From: a bacterium | Lineage (GTDB): Bacteria; Pseudomonadota; Alphaproteobacteria; Caulobacterales; Hyphomonadaceae | Direction: 5' to 3' | NCBI GenBank assembly: GCA_030824255.1 | Contig: JAVBYB010000579.1 | Coordinates: 1 to 12,786, forward strand | Length of the DNA stretch: 12,786 bases | Shown: positions 7,927 to 12,786 of the stretch, piece after piece | How the letters are laid out: every line of letters starts with the position of its first letter | Numbering within the stretch: position 1 is the first letter of the stretch | Notes under the pieces: model-generated | Database searches by the model: none | Told to the model about the DNA's origin: nothing | What the model saw: only the letters and a program-made list of their open reading frames with translations | Position numbers and translations under genes: made by a program

Positions 7927-8717
7927 CAGGACGATCTCGGCACGCAGAGCGGACGTTTCTCGCCCGCGGCGATGAAGTCGACGATGCGCTTCACTTCCGG
8001 CACATCGGAGTGGTCAGCGGTGACCTTCGCCAGGCGATCCTCGAAGTATCCCGCTCCATGGAACAGCTCGTGATAGACATTGCGCAGTAGATGGATCGTC
8101 TCGCGCGTGGCCCCGCGTCGTTTCAGGCCCGTGATGTTGAGGCCATGCAGCGCGCCGCTGTTGTGCACCATGCCATATGGGATCACGTCGCCCACCACCG
8201 GCGCGCATCCGCCGATGAAGGCGCCCATGCCAACACGGCCAAGCTGGTGGATGGCGGCGTTGCCGCCGATGATCACGGAGTCCTCGATGGTGGCGGATCC
8301 GCCCGTGACGGCGTGCGTTGAAAAAATAACACCATTGCCGATCAGACCGTCATGGCCGACATGGCAACCATTCATCAGCATGCATTTGTTGCCGACCACC
8401 GTTTGTCCGCGCCCCTGCACCGTTCCGATATGAAGGACGGCGCCTTCGCGCACGAGACAATCCGTGCCGATGATGAGTTTGGTATCCTCATTCCTGTATT
8501 TGGTGTCCTGCGGCGGTCCGCCCAGAGCAGCAAACGGTGAGACGGCGGTGCGCGCGCCGATCCAGGTGGAGCCAGCAATGGAGACGTGTGAAACGAGGCG
8601 CACATTTTCGCCCAGCCGCGCGCGCGCGGAGACCGTGCAGAACGGACCGATCTCGACGCCGTCGGCGAGTTCAGCGCCAGGTTCGACAATCGCGGTGGGG
8701 TGAATCGTAACAGCCAT
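7926..8717 (-). CDS. lpxA: UDP-N-acetylglucosamine O-acyltransferase
   Basis: First step of lipid A synthesis: transfers a 3-hydroxyacyl chain from ACP to O-3 of UDP-GlcNAc in the cytoplasm. The 263 residues comprise a left-handed beta-helix of hexapeptide repeats (about 1-185) and a C-terminal helical part (about 190-263). The catalytic base is His122 in CHVGHD (E. coli His125), with His119 (His122), His157 (His160) and Arg201 (Arg204) kept. E. coli His144 aligns with Ser141, an unusual change. Gly170 aligns with E. coli Gly173, the hydrocarbon-ruler position that permits longer (about C14) hydroxyacyl chains. ATG 8715-8717 lies 30 bp after lpxD. The usual fabZ between lpxD and lpxA is absent. 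Confidence 0.96.
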   Translation of the reverse strand: MAVTIHPTAIVEPGAELADGVEIGPFCTVSARARLGENVRLVSHVSIAGSTWIGARTAVSPFAALGGPPQDTKYRNEDTKLIIGTDCLVREGAVLHIGTVQGRGQTVVGNKCMLMNGCHVGHDGLIGNGVIFSTHAVTGGSATIEDSVIIGGNAAIHQLGRVGMGAFIGGCAPVVGDVIPYGMVHNSGALHGLNITGLKRRGATRETIHLLRNVYHELFHGAGYFEDRLAKVTADHSDVPEVKRIVDFIAAGEKRPLCVPRSS

Positions 8718-8747
8718 CTTGCCGGCGCCCTCGGCCGGAATCCCCGG

Positions 8748-9761
8748 CTATTCCTTTGTGCTGGAACGCTTTTGCGCCGAGCGGGCCAGCCATGCAAGCT
8801 CGCGCATCCAGGTACGGATGGGTTTCGAGGGATAGCCTGCCCAGGTCTCACCTGCAGGTACATCGCTGAGCACAGCCGCCCCTGCGGCAATACGGGCGCC
8901 AGCGCCGACGCGGACATGATCCTTGAGCCCGACGCGGCCGCCGAACTGCACACCATCGCCGACTTCAGACGACCCGGAGACACCTGCGAATGCCGCCATC
9001 ACGACATGCGCACCGATCCGGCAGTTGTGACCGATATGGCAAAGGTTATCGATGTGGGTTCCCTCGCCGATCACGGTATCTTCGAGCAGGCCACGATCGA
9101 TGCAGGAACTCGCGCCGATCGAAACGCCGTTCTGTATGATCACCCGCCCGAAATGAGGCGTGAGGCTCGCGCCGACCGAACCGGCGGCAAGGCCGAAGCC
9201 AGCCTCTCCGACCACCACGCCGGGATAGAGCGTGACACCATCGCCGATGAGGGCGCATCGAATGCTGGCGTTGGCGCCGATGGTTGTGCGAACGCCGACC
9301 TGCACGCCGGGACCGATAACGGCATTCGCGCCTATGCGGACATGCGCGCCGATGGCCGCGCCTGCGCCGATGGTAACGCCGGGCTCCAGCACGGCCGAAG
9401 GCGCAATGAGCGCGGAAGCGTGGATACGCGGTTGGTCGGCTTCGAGCTGGCGAACCTGTGCAAGCCTTGCCCCAGCCTTCGCGAAGCCCCCGCGCGGATG
9501 CCGCGTGGCGATGACCGTGGGGCCCTCGGGAATTGCTTCCGCTGCTTCCGCAGAAGCAAGACAGATGCCGGCGAACTTTACGGTCCCCGCATCCTTAGCC
9601 TCTTCGACAAAGACCAAATCCTCACCGCCGCCACGCGCAGCCGACGAAAGCGACGTGACCGTCCGCGAGGGATCTCCCCGCAGGACGGTCACGCCCAGCA
9701 TGCTTGCGATGTCAGAAGCAGCGAGGGGCTGCGGCACGTCGTAGAAACGTGGATCGATCAC
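8748..9761 (-). CDS. lpxD: UDP-3-O-acylglucosamine N-acyltransferase
   Basis: Third committed step of lipid A synthesis: adds the N-linked 3-hydroxyacyl chain at the 2-amino group. The 337 residues show the LpxD order: an N-terminal uridine-binding domain (about 1-105), a hexapeptide-repeat beta-helix (about 110-310) and a short C-terminal helix. The catalytic base is His245 in CHIGHNCRIG (E. coli His239); His282 aligns with E. coli His276, at the same 37-residue distance. The start is GTG at 9759-9761, supported by conserved MIDPRFYDV and by a purine-rich GGGAAGGCGGGGG just upstream; it lies 23 bp after the skp stop. Functionally paired with LpxA and LpxI further down the operon. Confidence 0.96.
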   Translation of the reverse strand: MIDPRFYDVPQPLAASDIASMLGVTVLRGDPSRTVTSLSSAARGGGEDLVFVEEAKDAGTVKFAGICLASAEAAEAIPEGPTVIATRHPRGGFAKAGARLAQVRQLEADQPRIHASALIAPSAVLEPGVTIGAGAAIGAHVRIGANAVIGPGVQVGVRTTIGANASIRCALIGDGVTLYPGVVVGEAGFGLAAGSVGASLTPHFGRVIIQNGVSIGASSCIDRGLLEDTVIGEGTHIDNLCHIGHNCRIGAHVVMAAFAGVSGSSEVGDGVQFGGRVGLKDHVRVGAGARIAAGAAVLSDVPAGETWAGYPSKPIRTWMRELAWLARSAQKRSSTKE

Positions 9762-9784
9762 AGCCCCCGCCTTCCCGTTCTGCC

Positions 9785-10396
9785 TTACTGGCCGCCGCCC
9801 GGAGCAGCAGGCTGAGCCGGCGGTGTCGGGAGGGCAGCCTTCAGCGCGTCCAGCGTCGGCACCGTGGCGTCGAGACGCGCGATGACCTGGGCCGAGATGT
9901 CCACCGAGTCCTTGTTGTAGAGCGCCGAATCGTAGCTGAGCACGACATCAGCGCCGACTTCCTTGCCGACATGCTCCACCGCGCGGACCAGCACGAAGTT
10001 GAAGCGAACGGTGTTCGCCTGCATCTGCTGCTCGATGCCCTGCTCCAGGGCGCTCGATTTCTGGACCAGCTCGTTCATTTTCTTGTTCAGCGCGTCGACC
10101 CGGCCCTTGAGGGTCGGATTGGAGGCCAGAGCCTCCTTCGAGAGCGACTGCGTCTGCGGCTGCAGCGCGGTGCGCTCTGTCTGCACTTCCGTCTGCAGCG
10201 TCTTGAGGCCGAGCTGATCGACGGCGGTATTCCGGTCCTGCGTCAGTTGCAGGTTCATCGCCTTGCCGAGTTTGCTGTCGGCCATGATGCGCGCTTCGTT
10301 GACGATCATGACCTTGGTTTGCGCGACGGCGACGCCAGCCATGCTGCTGAGACCAGCAACAAGGGCGGCGGCAAGAGCAATGTTACGAACTTTCAT
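9785..10396 (-). CDS. skp: Periplasmic OMP chaperone, Skp/OmpH family
   Basis: Periplasmic trimeric chaperone that holds unfolded outer-membrane proteins on the way to BamA. The 203-residue precursor begins MKVRNIALAAALVAGLSS, a clear signal peptide with probable cleavage after AVA (about residue 25). The mature part has the family pattern: a short strand (KVMIVNEARIM), a long charged/Gln-rich helical hairpin (about 45-125) forming the tentacles, then VGKEVGADVVLSYDSALYNKDSVDISAQVI, the conserved C-terminal core. A Pro/Ala/Gly-rich tail closes it. I choose ATG 10394-10396 because the signal peptide starts there; the open frame continues upstream only as a shadow of bamA. It begins 4 bp after the bamA stop, so coupling is likely. 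It may instead be named ompH. Confidence 0.93.
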   Translation of the reverse strand: MKVRNIALAAALVAGLSSMAGVAVAQTKVMIVNEARIMADSKLGKAMNLQLTQDRNTAVDQLGLKTLQTEVQTERTALQPQTQSLSKEALASNPTLKGRVDALNKKMNELVQKSSALEQGIEQQMQANTVRFNFVLVRAVEHVGKEVGADVVLSYDSALYNKDSVDISAQVIARLDATVPTLDALKAALPTPPAQPAAPGGGQ

Positions 10397-10400
10397 GACA

Positions 10401-12786
10401 CTAGAACCTTGTGTTGGTGGCGAACCGGAAGCTTTCCGTCCGGTCGTAGTCTTCGCTGGCAACGATCTTCGAGAAGTCGAAACGAATGGGTCCGAACGGT
10501 GAATCCCAGCCGATGCTGAGACCATAGCTGGCGCGCAGGCTTGCGCTGTCGTCGACCCGCACCGCGGTGAACGGATCGATTTGTCCGAACCGCTCCCGGT
10601 CACGGTCGTCGAGCAGGCCAAGCGTGCCGGCTTCGACAAAGAATGCTCCATCCAGGCCGAACTCCTCCGGAACATACGGCAGGGGGAAGGCCAATTCCAA
10701 GGTGCCAATCGCATATGCCTTGCCGCCCAGCGCATTGAGCGGCGTGACTGTCGCGGGCAGAAGTTCGCCCGCATCGTCTCTTAAGGCAGAATTGTAGAGC
10801 AGCTGCCCGGATTCGTTCCGTGCGTGAGTTCCGTCGGTGTTGAGCACCGGAACGGAGAATGACGGCGGCGGGATGCCCACGTCGATGGCAACCTGCTCGT
10901 ACGCATACTGGTAGCGCACTTCGCGGGGGCCAAGGCCGGCAACGTCGAAGCCACGGAACGAGTTACCGCCCTTGAAGAAGCGGTCGTTGATGCGAATGCC
11001 TTCATCGCCCCAGCTCTCGATATAGCCAACTTCGAGGCGCGACAGCAGCCGCCAGCCGGGCGCGAAGCCATGATACAGCGAGCCTTCGAACTCGTTGCGC
11101 AGGTAGTTCACGTCGCCACCGAGGCCGGCGATGTCCTGGCTGAAGTTCAGGTTGAAGCCGCGTGTGGGCTCCAGATAGTCGTTCGTCCGGTTCATCGTCA
11201 GCGTGTAACCGAACGACGAGGTGAGACGGTCGCCGCGCTGGTCGCAGAGAGACGAGCGGAAGAACGACGTGGTGGAGCAATCCGTCTGCGTCCCGTCATT
11301 CGCCTGCCCCGGCGTGAGTTCGTCGAGTTGCAGGTTGTCGTTGCGCAGGCGGTAGCGGAGGCCGAGCTGATCGGTATCCGACAGCGGGAAGTGGACGCGC
11401 GCGCCCGCGCCGAGAATCGAGTTCTCGAAGCCGGCGAGGTCGAAGAAGTCGGACTGCGTCATGAACACGTCGAGACCGACGGCCAGGTTGCGGTCCTGGA
11501 ATTTCGGCTCGGTGAAGCGGAACTCGATATCCTGCTGGCGCGACGTCGTCTGGATGCGGGCAGACAGGAACTGGCCGCGGCCGCGGAAGTTGCGCTGCTG
11601 GGCCGAGGCGCTGAACAGGAAGGCATCCTGTGACGAGAAGCCGGCGGAGAACGCAAGTTCGCCCGTTGCCTCTTCCTCGACCTTCACCTTCACGACCGCA
11701 CGGTCTGGCGAGGAGCCAGGCTCGTCCACGAGTTCAACCGTCTCGGGGTTGAAGAAGCCGAGCGAACGGATGCGGTTGCGGGCGTTGTCGATCTGGACAG
11801 GGTTGTACTGGTCGCCTTCGGCCACGCGGATCTCGCGGCGGACAACGCGGTCCAGCGTCTGCGTGTTGCCCTGGATATCGATGCGCTCGATGTAGACGCG
11901 CGCGCCTTCATCGACGTCGAACGTGATGCCGATGGTGTTGGTCACCGGATCGCGCACTTCGCGCGGACGGATCGAGACGTTGGCATAGCCGGCGATGCCG
12001 GCGGCGAATGTCAGCGAGTCGATCGCGTCCTGGATGCTCTTGGAGCGGAACTGGTCGCCCTTCTTCATCGGCAGGAACAGCGCGAGACGTTCGCCCGACA
12101 GCTTCTCGAGCTGCGTCTCGACTTTCAGGTCGCCGAAGGCGTAGCGCTGGCCCTCGTCGATCGTGAAGGTGAGATAGAAGTCGCGGCGATCCGGCGTCAG
12201 TTCGGCGACCGAAGAGATCACGCGGAAGTCGGCATAGCCTTCGTTGGTGTAGAATTCGGTCAGCTGCGAGCGGTCGAATTCGACCTGGCCGGGGTTGTAG
12301 TTGTCCGACTTCTCGAAGAAGCGCCACCAACGCGACTGGCGCGTCGTGATCTCACGGCGGAGACGATCGTCAGGGTAGGCCTCGTTGCCGATGAAGTTGA
12401 TCGAGCGCACGCCCGTCGTCGGGCCCTCGTCGATCACGAAGATCAGGTCGGCGCGGTTCTGCGGCAGCACCTTGTATTGCGGCGTCACCGTCGCGGCGAA
12501 GCGGCCGGCGCGGCGATAGACTTCGAGGATGCGCTGCACGTCCTGTTCGACGCGGCTCAGCGTGAAGGTCTGGCGGGGCTCGGCCTCGGTCTCTTCCTCA
12601 AGACGTTCGGTCGTGACCGCATTGTTCCCCTCGAACATGATGCGGTTGATGATCGGGTTTTCGAGGACGCGGATGACGAGGTCAGTCCCGCGGGTTTCGA
12701 TCTGGATGTCAGCGAACAGGCCCGTGGCGCCCAGGGCGCGGACCGAAAGGCCGATACGCTCTTCATCGAAAGGGTCGCCCGGACGG
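10401..12786 (-). CDS. bamA: Outer membrane protein assembly factor BamA (N-terminus outside window)
   Basis: Omp85-family barrel that folds and inserts outer-membrane proteins. About 794 residues are visible in frame to the right edge; signal peptide and start of POTRA1 are missing. The first visible part, ending ENPIINRIMFEGNN, is POTRA1, so the ATG at 12636-12638 is internal. Counting from that Met, POTRA2 is about 22-98, POTRA3 about 99-190, POTRA4 about 191-271, POTRA5 about 272-345, and the 16-stranded barrel follows. The loop-6 motif is FRGF (561-564; RGF core with Arg562), and the protein ends in Phe (FRFATNTRF), the OMP C-terminal signal. The loop-6 region is long (about 575-635). 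Its only two visible cysteines, 454 and 465, sit together in an earlier extracellular loop. It leads the operon with skp and the lpx genes. Confidence 0.96.
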   Translation of the reverse strand, partial: RPGDPFDEERIGLSVRALGATGLFADIQIETRGTDLVIRVLENPIINRIMFEGNNAVTTERLEEETEAEPRQTFTLSRVEQDVQRILEVYRRAGRFAATVTPQYKVLPQNRADLIFVIDEGPTTGVRSINFIGNEAYPDDRLRREITTRQSRWWRFFEKSDNYNPGQVEFDRSQLTEFYTNEGYADFRVISSVAELTPDRRDFYLTFTIDEGQRYAFGDLKVETQLEKLSGERLALFLPMKKGDQFRSKSIQDAIDSLTFAAGIAGYANVSIRPREVRDPVTNTIGITFDVDEGARVYIERIDIQGNTQTLDRVVRREIRVAEGDQYNPVQIDNARNRIRSLGFFNPETVELVDEPGSSPDRAVVKVKVEEEATGELAFSAGFSSQDAFLFSASAQQRNFRGRGQFLSARIQTTSRQQDIEFRFTEPKFQDRNLAVGLDVFMTQSDFFDLAGFENSILGAGARVHFPLSDTDQLGLRYRLRNDNLQLDELTPGQANDGTQTDCSTTSFFRSSLCDQRGDRLTSSFGYTLTMNRTNDYLEPTRGFNLNFSQDIAGLGGDVNYLRNEFEGSLYHGFAPGWRLLSRLEVGYIESWGDEGIRINDRFFKGGNSFRGFDVAGLGPREVRYQYAYEQVAIDVGIPPPSFSVPVLNTDGTHARNESGQLLYNSALRDDAGELLPATVTPLNALGGKAYAIGTLELAFPLPYVPEEFGLDGAFFVEAGTLGLLDDRDRERFGQIDPFTAVRVDDSASLRASYGLSIGWDSPFGPIRFDFSKIVASEDYDRTESFRFATNTRF

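Noticed and set aside
8748..9761. Repetitive GC-rich periodic sequence, considered as a tandem DNA repeat
   Set aside because: The periodicity is at protein level (hexapeptide repeats of the LpxD beta-helix); the bases are not repeated exactly.
8700..9815. 371-codon open frame on the plus strand opposite lpxD
   Set aside because: It is the antisense of a GC-rich hexapeptide-repeat gene, where periodic Gly/Ala/Ile codons suppress stops. The peptide has no domain-like pattern and lpxD is certain.
10397..10774. N-terminal extension of skp by 126 codons
   Set aside because: The extension is out of frame within the bamA barrel. The internal ATG at 10396 starts a textbook signal peptide.

Overview
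This window reads as a core chromosomal segment from an alphaproteobacterium, most likely in the Caulobacterales/Hyphomonadaceae range. The reasons are high GC with GC-rich third codon positions, a direct-repeat LexA box of the GAAC-N7-GAAC type (GTTC-N7-GTTC on the other strand), LpxI in place of LpxH for lipid A synthesis, and the order bamA-skp-lpxD-lpxA-lpxI-lpxB. The genus is an inference; there is no rRNA or other taxonomic marker here.

Layout. At the left edge are the last codons of a plus-strand trpC (1-74). A short gap follows with a promoter-like sequence and an overlapping LexA box, then lexA (153-842, plus). comEC lies on the minus strand (855 to about 3098), convergent with lexA across only 12 bp and head-to-head with gltX. 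Next are gltX (3051-4499) and gltA (4546-5850), both plus; gltA is closed by a strong intrinsic terminator (5873-5902). From the right edge back to 5939, six minus-strand genes form one compact outer-membrane biogenesis operon: bamA (5' end outside the window), skp/ompH, lpxD, lpxA, lpxI and lpxB. Gaps are 30 bp or less, and lpxA/lpxI and lpxI/lpxB overlap at stop/start.

How the genes work together. LpxA acylates UDP-GlcNAc, LpxD adds the second acyl chain (LpxC acts between them and is not here), LpxI cleaves UDP-2,3-diacylglucosamine to lipid X, and LpxB condenses lipid X with UDP-diacylglucosamine to give the disaccharide. BamA inserts beta-barrel proteins into the outer membrane and Skp carries unfolded ones to it, so the operon joins protein and lipid sides of outer-membrane assembly. 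The left half holds unrelated functions: SOS repression (LexA), DNA import (ComEC), glutamyl-tRNA synthesis (GltX) and entry to the TCA cycle (GltA).

I see no mobile element, CRISPR array, RNA gene or unknown defence system, and I do not think a novel system is hidden here. The points worth a second look are the missing fabZ between lpxD and lpxA, trpC directly followed by lexA, the uncertain comEC start that may overlap gltX by 48 bp, non-canonical residues in LpxA and LpxB, a cysteine pair in an extracellular loop of BamA, and a composition shift at the 3' end of gltX.
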